The notes under the pieces: generated by a model
The model's input: only the letters and a program-made list of their open reading frames with translations
The model's database searches: none
Told to the model about the DNA's origin: nothing
Part shown: positions 10,870-22,477 of the stretch, one piece after another
How the letters are laid out: the number at the start of each line of letters is the position of its first letter
Position numbering within the stretch: position 1 is the first letter of the stretch
Assembly (NCBI GenBank): GCA_030998225.1
Contig: JAPYXD010000715.1
Coordinates: forward strand, 4,902,501 to 4,966,500
DNA from: Diplolepis rosae
Lineage: Eukaryota > Arthropoda > Insecta > Hymenoptera > Diplolepididae
Length of the DNA: 64,000 nucleotides
Reading direction: 5' to 3'
Program-made: the position numbers and the translations under genes

Positions 10870-11992
10870 CACGGAAAATAAGTACTGGGAAATTTACTTG
10901 ACAGTCCTCCACTTTCGAACAGGGTAAATTTTTCCAAAAATCCTATATACTTTTTATGAAGAAGCTTAGAACTTCATCGAAAAAAGAAAGAATGTCCTAA
11001 ATTAATTCAAGCACATTCAAAGAACGAAATTCTTTCAAATTTTATTGTAAAGTTTATGAAAAAATTATATAAATGCAAATACTTCTTCTAAAGAGTGCTT
11101 CAGGTTTTAAAAGAGTTTGGAAAGAATAATTTAATTTCAAAGAGATGAATACCTGCTATACAAGTCAAAGAAAAATTCTTGGACTGCGCTTGAAAGTCTT
11201 GTGGAATTTTTACTGGCACGATTCGCAGTGGATAGTGTCAGTTTTTTAGATACGAACAATTTTTATTACTTTGTGAAATAACATAAACTTCAGAAATTAT
11301 TAAATTCTTATATTTAATCATTTAGAACTTACTAATTAATTTATTAAATATCTCATCATTTAAAAATGTAGAAACATAATAATTCTTCAAACTTCTTTAT
11401 TATATAAAATTGTCGGTGAAACAAGGCGCAGCAATTTCTTACATGGCCCTGCATTTTCTATGGATAAAATGTACCCAACATTTTTTGGGTAATATCGCAA
11501 GTGCTTCGGTAGCCGTGCGGTTTAATTATAAGGTTAGACTGCATTATATATGTAGATGTGTAGTGATAGTGTATAATAGTATAATTTGTAATAAAAATCA
11601 ATACAAAAAGTATATAAAAAAGGACAGCTTGCGAAAATAATTTTTTTTTCTTGTTCCCTTTGATAGTCCATAAAAATTTCATTGGCTGGCTTTGAAGTTT
11701 TCATGTACGAGTGTTTTGCGAGCTGCCTGTATTCAGAATTTCATATTAAATCTTAGAAATATCCAATCTTTGAACTTTATTTTCTGAAATGATTCATAGA
11801 AATTATACATTTTGTGTACTCAGAATTTTCACGGACTTTCTACTGAATACTTTTGGAAAGTTCTATATACTTTTACCAGGATTGTTGATCTAATTGTACA
11901 AGAACGGTACTTCTAGTTTTTAGTAACGTTTAAACGTATCTGAAAGTCGACCACTCTGTCATGTAAATTTCCCAGTACTTATTTTTTCCGTG
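10870..11992. mobile_element. CACGG-ended non-autonomous transposon
   Basis: Left CACGGAAAATAAGTACTGGG and right complement match over about 40 bp. The 1.1-kb interior has no transposase. No clear target duplication is seen. A different element with the same CACGGAAAA terminus is at 45514-46643. Confidence 0.65.
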
Positions 11993-14384
11993 TGGATATA
12001 GCTGGAGGAACGAGTCTTGCGACTCACAGTTTACTGAACTCTCGAGTGAAGCCTAGAGTAGAATAAACGGAAGGCTCTAGTATTTTTGTGATTTAATAAA
12101 AGATGAGTTTTTTATAATTATACTACGAGTAATAATATATATTTTTAGAAATCTTTAATTCACGCTTTCATACTTTACTCTACACTTCTGAATTTTATTC
12201 AACTATGATTCATTCTTGAATATTTAATACATCATAAATAATTACAGTGATAATAAATAATTTCTAACTTGTCCATATTTCCCAACCTTAATCGAAAGTT
12301 GAGTAAAATTACTTCAACAATTTTTCTCCGTGTATGTTTTTTCACCACCCAAGAAGTGAAAATAAACTGACTCCATGCTAATTTAATGATCATAAATTTT
12401 TGTAAATGTTGCGAATATGCACTCTTTGCGGATATTACATAAGTAGCGTTAACATATGAGCAGAGTGCTTTCTGAACATTTTTGTAAACCTAAAAGTCAT
12501 AAAATTTTGATCGGTTTCAAGGGTTTCCTACAGGTAAATTTCATCCCGAACTGAGGTACGAGAGTCCCTCGGTTCATATAATATATATAATTAACATGAA
12601 ATTTTAAGCAGTACATGTATATCATTTAAACTGCTTGAGGCTCAACTAGCATCAACTTCATTTTGTAACTTGCACTTAAAAAACAAGAATTTATCATCAG
12701 ATCTTAAAATAACATATCTGAATGCATATTGTTCAATAGAGCCAACTTTAATTATTCTTTTGAATTAAGTAAATAATATTTTTTGTTTAGCAAATTTTAA
12801 ACGAGGTGGTTAAAACTTGCATCAATATGCCTTCCAAGAATTAAATTTAGAATACATTTTCATGTAAAGTTTGTCAATATTTCTGACAGCGTAAAATAAT
12901 CCAAAATTTATAAGGTCAAAGAATTTGAAAATATAGTATAATTGTGTAATGTTACATAAAAGGTTATAAAATTAGAAGAAAACGAGGGAAAATTTATACA
13001 AACTGCAGAAAAATGGTTCGAAATGTAAAATTTTTGAGAAATTTGAGCAAAACCAGAAAGAAATTCTGCAAGTAATTGATTAAAGTTTTATATAATTTTT
13101 TTTGAGATTTTAAAGTAAGCTACATGAAAATCTCAAATTTTATATACAATTTTTTGTACTTTTAAAAAGTTTTTTGAAAAAAGTTATTTTTATAAAAACG
13201 TAGTTGAATATACATATTGGGTACATTATTAAGATTTCTCAGGATCACGATGATTTTATCATAGAAAGGTAGACTTCAGGATAATATCTTGGAGTATTAT
13301 ACTATGATTATAGTATCACATTATTATTATATATTGTGTTCCCTCAGATATATCCATGGCATATAAAAGTTTCATGTTGGTTTACTTAATAACCTTTCCC
13401 AAGTAAAATATTTATCGAATTTAAGAGATAGAAATACTTATGATTGAGAAACACTGGTTAGCAAAATGCCACTTTACAAAGCTGAAATACCGGTCTTATA
13501 GTGGCAGCTAGTTCGAGTCAGTACCCCATCTAGCAGTAAACCTCCTTCTCAATCTTCCTTACCTCGGAAGGGAATTGAGAACCAACGATTGCTATTTTTC
13601 TTATGAACTATTCGTGAGACTTCGTAAAATTTCGGTTGCCATCGGGCACGCGAGAACCACGCGCATCAAGGTCGAGGCCATCCACCTTTCTTAGCTAGCA
13701 AGTGTACAGTCAACAGTTTGATTTGTGTTCTGCAGCTGTTATATCATCAAAGTATTGCTGCCATACCACACAGTTAGGCGGAATAAAAAACTAACACCAC
13801 TAAAATAATATTCAAAATACAATTTTTTACTGATTTAATTTTTGTCTTCTAAAAATATGCTGTAATAAATAAATTTTTTTAAAAGCATTCTTGTTAAAAA
13901 AATTTCTTTGCAAGATATTATTAGAATCTAAAGCACAGAGGATTACAGAAAAAAACCTATTTTTATTGTGAAGTTTGATTATATACAATAATTGTTAATA
14001 ATTATTAGTTTAAATAATTAGGTAGTCAGTAACTATTAAATAAGTTAAAAGAACTCAATGTTCAATTAATTATTGATTGTCATAATTTGTTTTTATTTAA
14101 TATTCGGGAGTTTTTAGTACCGAAAATTACTTGTGGAAATCATTAATTATCTTAATATTGAGTGTTAATTGTTTACTAAGCTCTTGAATTTCCCGCGAAT
14201 TCTTTCCTTTATCAAAAAATTACAACTAAAAATTCATCTGATTATTATTATATATATACGTTTATACAGCCACTATTATTTATTATTGAAAGTAGTGTAA
14301 GTTGTATTGACCCTCAATTTTAATAAAATGGTACGTTGTAGGAAAGAATTGGCTTTAGGGTCCAAAAATGATTAAGTCGATTTA
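11993..14384. other. AT-rich stretch with one more GC-rich patch
   Basis: No supportable gene. The patch at about 13480-13790 is less AT-rich and could be an exon or promoter of something, but it holds no frame with recognisable motifs. Confidence 0.4.
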
Positions 14385-14424
14385 ATCATACGTTTCGGCT
14401 CAGATCGAAGTCTTTATCAGTGAT
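14385..14424 (-). ncRNA. Degenerate hammerhead-like motif
   Basis: Minus strand: ATCA, then CTGATAA (G to A change in the core), a weak stem II, CGAAAC, GTA, TGAT. ATCA/TGAT forms a 4-bp stem I. The core change and poor stem II suggest a dead copy. Confidence 0.3.
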
Positions 14425-14720
14425 ATTTATTGAAATCTAGAAAATACAAAGAAAGAGTGGCGCTAATTTCACATTAATTATATAGAATTTTTATTCATTT
14501 CTTGTTGTTTTCGCATAGGGTCAGTTTAATCTTATTTTCTTTATTTGAAATTTATTAATGGTAGATATAAAAAACATAAAAAAGGGGCGAGGAAAACGTT
14601 TCAGCCACATATAGGAGCCCTCTTCTGTGTCACAAATAAAAAGATTAATTAAAAATTTCTGTAAAAGATTAAAATATATGAGATAATGAAAATAAGGAAA
14701 ATCATAAAATTCAAAAACTT

Positions 14721-14795
14721 ATACACGGCAAAATCATGTGCGTAAATTTACACACTTAAAATGTGTAAATTTACGCACATGATTTTGCCGTGTAT
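14721..14795. repeat. Near-perfect short palindrome (CACGG-ended micro-MITE)
   Basis: ATACACGGCAAAATCATGTG onward is repeated as an exact complement, giving 33-34-bp arms around a loop of about 8 bases. The CACGG terminus links it to the CACGG-ended elements elsewhere in the window. Confidence 0.8.
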
Positions 14796-14905
14796 CTCAT
14801 AGCTTGCAAATCAAAATGAAGCAGTCCAGTATGCACAACACGTTCTGGAATACTGAAAACAGTAAGGTCACATTTCCAAAATTTTCAAATAAGCTGTAGA
14901 ATTTA

Positions 14906-15218
14906 GGGGCCGTTCACATAATACGTCACACAGTTTATGGGGGGGGGGGGGGGGGTCGTCAAATTTTGACGTGGTGTGACATGTTGGGAGGGGTTCTGCC
15001 CTCTGCGTTACGTCACACATTAAATGTGTTCTCTCGAAATTTGAAAAAAAGTTCTGGAAAGATTATCTAGAATAATAATTAATAGCTTCTTTTTTTACTG
15101 GATTTTGTACGCCTTAACGAAAAATGTTTTATAAAATTAAGAGGTGTGACGTTACATCGAAGGGGGGGGGGGGGTAAAAATAGCTAAAAATCGCGTGACG
15201 TATTATGTGAACGGCCCC
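14906..15218. mobile_element. PIF/Harbinger-type MITE with TTA duplication
   Basis: A 313-bp element with inverted ends GGGGCCGTTCACATAATACG and its complement. It is flanked by TTA at 14903-14905 and 15219-15221, the three-base duplication typical of PIF/Harbinger. Two long G runs (about 14940-14955 and 15165) lie inside. It has no coding capacity. Confidence 0.8.
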
Positions 15219-15739
15219 TTACATCATTAAAATTTATTGTACAATTTCAACGATAATAAATAAACTTATCACATTTAATTCAAGTCTCAACGTCATTTTA
15301 CATTTACCACCTTGAGTTCAGAATCATATAAAATTCCTTTTTCATTTTTAATGTATTTAATTGCAACATGATTATTTTGCGAGTGTATACGATTGTGTTT
15401 TACTCTGCGCGTAGGCGTGGAGAACTCTTAGTCAGGCCCGAGTCCCTCAGCGAGCCGCGTTACGGTACGCTTCTTGCGTGCAAGCCGCGATCGAAAAATT
15501 CATTGCTCCTTAAGTATTCAACTCCCCAAACCAAAATTCCATCAATATTAATAATAAAGTATATCCTACTTTTTTCAATAAAAAAAAAGAAAACAAATCA
15601 TGTCCAAATTTAATCATTTCTATTTGCTTATAAATTTTCGATTTTTATTATTACATAAATAATTAGATTGGGTTTTAGTATACTTCATTCGAAAATTGAG
15701 GAAAAGGTGCACATTTCATGTTTTATATAAATTTTTATA
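15219..15739. other. No gene recognised
   Basis: AT-rich apart from a short GC-richer patch at about 15405-15500. The 81-codon plus-strand frame through it has no recognisable motif. Confidence 0.4.
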
Positions 15740-15906
15740 CAGGGTGCGCTATCTCAATCTGGCCAATGGAAATATTGAATAACTCTGATAATTTTCAATT
15801 TTTGAAAACAACACTCTCTAAACCTGAATCAGTGAACGGCCACTGATTCGCAGTGACTATTCACTGAACCCAGCAGCTATAAGTCTTTCACTGAGAATCA
15901 GTGAAA

Positions 15907-17019
15907 TACACTGAGAGACTTTTCGTTAGAATAAATCGTAAAAGTGAATCATATTTAAGTGTAATATCGTTTCAAAGTGAGGCAAGCAGGGTTTACGTAT
16001 CAGAAATTAATATAGTGGTTTTCAAGGGGCAATGTTGATATTTTCGTTTGTATAAATGGAATATATGTTTTACTATCTATTATAAAACCGATGAGAATTT
16101 GAAATTCACTATATTAAAGTTGCGAAGCGAATTTAAAGTGGTGTTAATACATTTTATTCGAAAGACTGAAAGAATCTTTTCAAATTTTCAAAAAAAGAAT
16201 ATGGGAATCTGAAAACCACTATATGAAAAATCACTCACTCCACCAAAAGGTTTGATCTTTTGAAGTGACGGCTTCAGAAAAGGAATTCTTGTGTCTTTTT
16301 CTGATGCAACATTCTGAAACACATACACAAATATTATAATCATACCTTATTTATGTTCACATATTTAAGTACTCAATAATACACTATTTTATAGTAACAT
16401 ACTTGAATTAAATTTCAGAATCGCTTTTTGGGTTCGAACCCTCTAACCCTACCTATATTTACATAACTAAACGCATGTCTAACGCCTAAAGCCTCTCGGC
16501 TATTCTCGCTTGCCATATTCCGAAAGAAATATCGCTTATAAGCCACTACTGAGTTGGGCAGACTTAGATTGAGTCTACGAAGCCAATCGGAAAACATCGG
16601 AAGCTCTCGTACGGCGTTCTGAAACGAATTATACGAAAAACTGAGAATAAACATTTTGATTTTTGCTGCGCGTCGCCAGGTTTCTAGCAATTTCATATTC
16701 ATAATATGAATTTCTCAAACATGCTTTCCAAAATCAGATATTCATTATTCATCTTATTCAAATTATTTTTAGAAAACTTAGTGATCATAATATCATTTTC
16801 TCGTACTTTCAATTTCTCGAATAGAGATTCATAATATTTAGTATTTAAAATACTGCTTTATCTTCTTCATGTATTAAAGACCGTTATGACTATATCAAAC
16901 TTCGATGTCATAATATGAATAAGTATAATAAAGCCTCGGCTTTCCCCATTTTGGAACGATGTTATACTAAATTTTGATTCATCTTTATCATTTACCCTAA
17001 CCAAAAGTCTCTCAGTGTA
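15907..17019. mobile_element. Dispersed element, copy A (TACACTGAGAGAC ends)
   Basis: Ends TACACTGAGAGACTTTT in inverted orientation, with similarity extending about 100 bp inward. Related copies are at 25872-26526 (copy B) and 37384-39600 (copy C, interrupted). Shared inner words include GAGGCAAACAGGGTTTACGT. A tRNA-like segment lies at 16428-16510. Confidence 0.65.
16428..16510 (-). other. tRNA-Leu/Ser-like promoter segment
   Basis: Minus strand: A-box-like ATAGCCGAGAGGCTTTAGGCG and, about 45 bases on, B box GGGTTCGAACCC. This looks like a tRNA-derived polymerase III promoter inside a repeat. A degenerate second copy is at about 39462-39545. A full cloverleaf could not be drawn, so it is not called a functional tRNA. 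Confidence 0.45.
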
Positions 17020-17395
17020 GATTGAACTCACTTATTGAATCAGTAAAATCTTCAGGTGGGAATAATAAAAGCAGCAATATATTTTAATGATCGATGAACA
17101 AGTTTATTTCAGGTTACACAACGCTAAAAATAAATTACGTTATGATTATCATATATTGTAATTATTAAGTACAATTATATTATGTATAATTAAAAATTAA
17201 AGATCCATTGTTATACTTTAAGCGTTCGCAGGGAACTTCGCAAATCCAAAGATTATATTCACGTGGCGCGTTCACTGATTCCTCAGTGAGATCAAAGCAG
17301 GGCACTGATTCACCAGTTGATATATTTTCACTAATATAATCAGTGACTATTTCACTGATTCAGGTTTAGAGAGCATCGATGAAGTGGCCACCGTT

Positions 17396-17845
17396 ATTAG
17401 AGAGACAAAAGCGAGCTCTTTTTTTGGCATTTTCCATCACATTGACCAGCGTCTCGAGTGATATCTCTGCCATATCGCCTTGAATATTTTTTTTGAGCTC
17501 TTCCATGGTCCTTGGCTTATTGGCATAAATTGTACTCTTCAAAAATCACTACAAAAAGAAGTCCGGTGGAGTCAAATCCGGGGATCTTGGTGGACAGTCA
17601 ATATCCCGGGACGTGTGGTGCTGAAAAAAAGCGATATTGACTGGCAACCAAGATTTCCGGATTTGATCCCACCAAAATTCTTTTTGTCAGGATTTTTCAA
17701 GAGTAAAGTTTATGCCAACAAGCCAAATACTATATAAGAGCTCAAAAACAACATTCGAGCCGAAATGGCAGCGATGTCGCCCGAGACGCTGGCCAATGTG
17801 ATGGAAAATGCCAAAAAAGAGCTCGCCTTTGTCTCACATATCTGC
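17396..17845. pseudogene. Head-to-head mariner-type transposase C-termini (foldback)
   Basis: The same transposase C-terminal region appears twice in opposite orientation: minus strand at about 17555-17396 and plus strand at about 17640-17845, giving 150-bp arms. The plus-strand copy reads DIDWQPRFPDLIPPKFFLSG, then a YANKPNTI helix, a TAA stop, and a tail rich in alanine and glutamate. This is the C-terminal third of the insect Tc1/mariner family related to 5004-5475. The start of the DDE domain and the HTH region are gone. The arrangement probably arose by inverted insertion or aberrant transposition and could fold into a long hairpin if transcribed. Confidence 0.65.
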
Positions 17846-17912
17846 ATATAAAAATATACAACCGAATAATGCAGAATCTTAATATTAAAAAATTGGTGTC
17901 AAAGATATATAT

Positions 17913-19818
17913 GTTAGCAAAATAGAGAGATATTACTTCTTGAATCGATGAAAGGTATCCAAACTTTCTAATCTTATAAACGTAGATTAAAGAATTTTTA
18001 CGGAATAACCTGTCAAGTAGTCAGAGATATATTTATTAAATTGGTCACTTCCGTGGTTGTTTGTTTTTTTTCTCTTTTTCTTAAAAGGTTTTCTCGAGCG
18101 ACATACACTGTTCATCAAACTCACTCTAAGAAGTTAGAATTATAACTGATTTTCGAGTTTACTGAGAGGTTTGTGGAAGACAACCAACAGATGAAGTGGA
18201 GAGAAATTTTTACTGTAACGATTTTTTATTTTAGATGAAACCCAAAAAACGCAAATTAATAAAAGCACTATTCGTTAAAGGAAATATTGTATGTGAAAAG
18301 AGATAAAAAATTTTAACAAAGGGCCTAGCCGGGTACGTATGTAAAATCTGCCCCCAGATGTATCAAGTTCATATTATCACCATATATTGGCACCTGTGAG
18401 TCACAAAATTCCTCCAAGTCTCAACCTCGGAAACGTATTTTTGTAGGAGTTATGGAGGAGGAAAGAAAAATCAAAAAAGTAGTTTTTCTTGTAAACGGCT
18501 TGACCGATTTTAATGAGAAAAAAATATGTTACGTATGTCGATAGGATGATTTAAAAAAAAAAATTTAGAAATTTTTGTTGATAACTTTGTTGTCAACTTC
18601 ATTTCCTTCCCGACCATAATTATGTCGTCCTTACGCCATTTTACTTTGCGATATTCATTTGTTCGTTTTCGTGATCCTACTTAGTGCACTGTTTCACTCT
18701 ACTGCAAAGACACCTATGATCTCACAACTCATTGTGATTTTATTATCATCACAAAAATCTCCTCCCCGATAGCAAAAGATTGAGCTCAACATTTCGTCAA
18801 TTGAAATGAGAGACTTATACTTGTATGTATCAATAATTGATACTTATTTGTGTTTATTCGCGAAAAAGATTTGTTGAGTAATTCCAGTGTACTATTCATT
18901 GTGCATTTACATGTGATTAACGCGTTAAAATGTCATGCCGGAATAACACAGAAATATGGGGTCACATCTTGTCGTGTTTTTTTCGCAATCACGTGTTGAA
19001 TACGATTCTACCACGAAACATTCAGTCAGTCATTAAAGATGCCGCAGACTTCTATCAATAGAGGCAACATCACAGTGTCATGCGTTGGAGTGCGTGAACT
19101 CGTATAGGATGTTTCAATCATTACAAAGTTAACAGTGATTCGAGATTTACTTCCATATTTATGCATTATTGAGACTTTTGTATTGTATTGCGTGACAGCA
19201 AGTTTCTTCAAAATTTGCCTAATAACTGTGAATAGAAAAATTTATCGCTGTGCATCACATTAAAAATACAGAATTCGAAATACGTAAAATTTTTTTTGGG
19301 GCTTACGCAATATTTATACGCATGAACTCTTCGAAAATATTATCGATGGCTGAAAATTGCGGAATACATTTTTGGGATTACACAAAGAATACCTCTATTT
19401 CGTTGAATGTTAGGTTTTACTGTATCACGTGCCAAGTGTTATTCGGATAAATTGCTTTTATTTTGTAATATTATTCTACTTCTTTTGGTTTCTACAACAT
19501 TTTTCTGTGTTCCGATCATTTTCATAAGAAAATCGTTAACCCGAGAATTTTTGTTTGTTTGGTTCGTGATGTCAGTGAGGCACTTGAGGTTCGTTTCCTT
19601 ATTACTAAAAAAGACGAAGTTTAGGATTTTGCATTAATGTTAATAATTTTCGTGTAAGCAGTACTCAATGTTAATTTTCAACTTCGCTAAGTAGCCTGAA
19701 AATAAATTTGCATTGGTGTGGTCAACTTGTTGGCCAAATATATTCTATACCAACCCAACAAATATTCCCACATGTTATTTTAAAGTCATGAGTAGTGACA
19801 CATTCATTTGAGCATCAT
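17913..19818. other. AT-rich stretch with a distant copy of the 20.4-kb repeat
   Basis: Nothing coding is supportable. The segment at about 18590-18770 (CACTTTGCGATATTCATTTG-like words, then a CATTGTGATTTTATTAT-like end) is a diverged copy of the 191-bp tandem unit found at 20405-21005. Confidence 0.5.
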
Positions 19819-19826
19819 ATGCTGTG

Positions 19827-20106
19827 CAGTGCGTCCAGATTTGACACGCGAACGTTACGCACACAACGCCAACAGCAGTACGTACGTGAGAATGGTTGCG
19901 CGCGCAGCGTAGTGTGTCTGCTGTTCGCAGTGGTTCTCTGAGTTTTCTCTGGTTGAAGGCTCATTGTCAAGGAGAGAAAAGCAGAGAAAACTCAGAAAAC
20001 CACTGCGAAGAGCAGATACACTACACTGCGCGCGCAACCATTCTCACGTACGTACTGCTGTTTGCGTTGTGTGCGTAACGTTCGCGTGTCAAATCTGGAC
20101 ACACTG
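19827..20106. mobile_element. hAT-type MITE with perfect 8-bp target duplication
   Basis: A 280-bp almost fully palindromic element (arms of about 128 bp) with ends CAGTGCGTCCAGATTTGACA and complement. It is flanked by ATGCTGTG at 19819-19826 and again at 20107-20114. An 8-bp duplication with CAGTG ends is the hAT signature. The two 60-codon frames on opposite strands are mirror images created by the palindrome, not genes. Confidence 0.85.
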
Positions 20107-20404
20107 ATGCTGTGTCGCCTTATAATGGCGTGGTGCAAAAAAGCAGCCTAAATGCATCTTTCAGAATGCTATATTTGATGCATACACTATGCTGCTGTAA
20201 TGGAGAAGTAGAAAGGGAATGGATGGTCTCAATACAAATGATCTGTTATGCTGCAGATTTTGCTCTGTTAGTAGGCTCATTTTGAATGTATGGAAAATCT
20301 TAGCGTTTTGCGGTCGCATTTTAGGTCAATTATGTATAAATTTCGTTAAATCTGATGGATGCGTTATTGACCAATGTTGCCTACGACATTGCTATCGGGG
20401 CTTG

Positions 20405-21005
20405 TCAGCTTCATTTGTTTCTTGATCACTGCGCCATCTCAGTTTGTGGTATTCATTTGTTTTATCCGTATTTCCGATTAGTACACTGTTTTCTCTCTAC
20501 AAAAAAAACTGCTTTTATGATCTTACAATTCATTGTGATTTTATTATTATCGTGAGAATCTCTTGTCATCTTCATTTGTTTCCCGAACATAATTTTCGTT
20601 CTAGCGCCATTTCACTTTGCGATATTCATTTGTCGTATTCGTACTTCTAATTAGTATCCGTACTTTTAAATACTACACCATTTCACTTTATCGCGAAAAT
20701 TACTTCTGTGATCGTACAATTCATTGTGATTTTATTATTATCGTGAGAATCTCTTGTCATCTTCATTTGTTTCCCGAACATAATTTTCGTTCTAGCGCCA
20801 TTTCACTTTGCGATATTCATTTGTCGTATTCGTACTTCTAATTAGTATCCGTACTTTTAAATACTACACCATTTCACTTTATCGCGAAGATTACTTCTGT
20901 GATCGTACAAATCATTGTGATTTTACTATTATCGCCAGAATCTTTTTTTGTTTTTTATTCGTTCCTCAATCGTAATTTTCATTCTTGTGTCATTTCTGCT
21001 TTTGA
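20405..21005 (+). repeat. 191-bp tandem repeat, about 3-4 units
   Basis: The unit starting CGTGAGAATCTCTTGTCATC at 20551 recurs at 20742 (offset 191). A more diverged unit lies before it from about 20405 and a partial unit follows from about 20933. The open frames over it repeat the same peptide and are not genes. It directly precedes the transposase remnant and may be its 5' subterminal region. Confidence 0.75.
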
Positions 21006-22476
21006 ATCAACGCCTTATGACCGAACATTTGAAGTAAAATTAAAATCAAATCAAGCGGATTCTGATATTGAATATGTAGAGATTCCGATGCAGAGGTCTG
21101 TTTCTACCCCAAAAAACTGCTGTTTTGGTTTTTCTTACAATAATATAACTGTAAGTCCTGCAGAAGCCCGCACACAATGTTATATTAAGAAATAAATTTT
21201 CATTCCACCTGGAAATCGATGCTGTAAAACTCATCTGATAAAAAATCAAATTTATGAGGAAGATCTTAAGCTTGTGAAACCCCTTTCAACACAACATGAC
21301 TCACCGTATCTGAATTATCTAAAGTGATGGAAACTCCCATCAAATGCAATTCCACATTGTTTGACAAAATCGGTGAATTCAGCCTTTCAGAAAAACAAGT
21401 GCAAGTTTTCACTGGTTTATCTTGGGAAAATCTTCTGGAGATAAAGGAAATGATGACTTCTATACGAAATAGTCAATTTTGATCTGTGATCCCAGCTATC
21501 GTTGTATTTCTCTTCAAACTATGTACGGGAAATTCAAATAAAATGTTAGCTTCTGTACTGAATATAGAAAATGAGCAGATAATTTCAGACTATTTTATCA
21601 GTATGGTTGTCTTTCGAAAATGACGTTTTACCAGGTCGTTTTGGTTTGAATTCTTTCGATAGATCTAACCTCATTCCAAATCATACAAAAAAAATTGCAA
21701 TGAATTTATTTGATGCTCATAATCAGAAAAGTACAAATAATAAATATCAAAGAAAGTCTTTCTCTGCACAAAAGAAAGTTCCCCTTTGCAAGCCTTTTAC
21801 CATTTCTACTACTGATGGATATGTAGTGGATATGCTTGGACCATATCTTGAAAATCACAATGATGCTGAAATCTTGAAAACCATTATTGAAGATGCAAAT
21901 GGCTTATGCAAATTCTTGGAAAAATATGATGTCTTTGTACTTGATCGAGGTTTTCAAGATGTAAAAAGAGATTTGGAAGATAAAAATTTCACAGTATTGA
22001 TATCCGCATTGAAAGGTAAAAGAAAGCAACTGACAGCAGCAGAACGCAACCAGTCTCGTTTTGTAACTAAAATTCATCAGGCAGTAGAAGGTATTCACGG
22101 TATTCTTATACAGAAGTATCGTCTTTTGTATCACAAAATAGACAACAAGCTGATACCAAAAGTTGGTATCGATTTTAGAATTGCATCATTTTTCAATAAT
22201 ACTTATGGTAAAAGGCTGCAATCTAACGTAGAAGCTAGACATGGAATCTTGGAAAGAATGCATGCTCGAAAATATGTGCAAAATACACTAGCTACTGAGG
22301 CAGAGGAAAACGGGTGGATTCGACTAAAAACTCCCTTTTAAGCAGTCACTTCAGAAGAAATACTAGATTTTCCAGAAATGACTGAAAGAGATTTACTGAT
22401 CTTTTTCATTGGATCATATCTGCTTTCTCAAGCTGTATCTTATCTGACAGAAATGTTAGATAAAGATGGAAAACTG
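20999..22476 (+). pseudogene. DDE_Tnp_4-type transposase, broken and missing its first aspartate
   Basis: Cut-and-paste transposase of the DDE_Tnp_4 (IS5/PIF-like) group. An N-terminal part at about 21000-21300 has a paired-cysteine motif (GNRCCKTHL), with stops and phase changes up to 21600. The long frame 21607-22341 (244 codons) holds the DDE core: second aspartate D113 in VLDRGFQD and glutamate E161 in VEGIHGIL. The block that should carry the first aspartate is deleted between residues about 36 and 40. An in-frame TAA at 22339 is followed by further matching sequence (DFPEMTERDLLIFF) until a mariner interrupts at about 22478. A relative with the missing N-terminal half is at 38155-39080. 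It cannot be active. Confidence 0.7.
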
Positions 22477-22477
22477 G

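Larger units (their letters stand above)
15814..17373. mobile_element. Element with CTCTCTAAACCTGAATCAGTG ends
   Basis: About 23 bp at 15814 match, inverted, the sequence ending at 17373. Sub-terminal CACTGATT/AATCAGTG words repeat in both directions near both ends, giving foldback potential. It has no transposase. Confidence 0.6.
15740..17912. mobile_element. Nested transposon stack on a mariner-type copy
   Basis: An outer mariner-type copy starts near 15740 (CAGGGTGCGCTATCTCAATC), and its transposase remnants lie at 17396-17845. Inside it is an element at 15814-17373 with ends CTCTCTAAACCTGAATCAGTG, rich in CACTGATTC words. Inside that is an element at 15907-17019 with ends TACACTGAGAGACTTTT. 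Order of insertion follows from the nesting. Confidence 0.55.

Noticed and set aside
13480..13790. More GC-rich patch that could be a promoter or exon
   Set aside because: No open frame with recognisable motifs and no paired splice signals; left unassigned.
19855..20078. Two 60-codon frames of nearly the same sequence on opposite strands
   Set aside because: They are mirror images produced by the hAT MITE palindrome and have no independent coding support.
20219..20841. Several plus-strand frames with a shared peptide
   Set aside because: They are translations of the 191-bp tandem repeat in the same phase, without start context or protein features.
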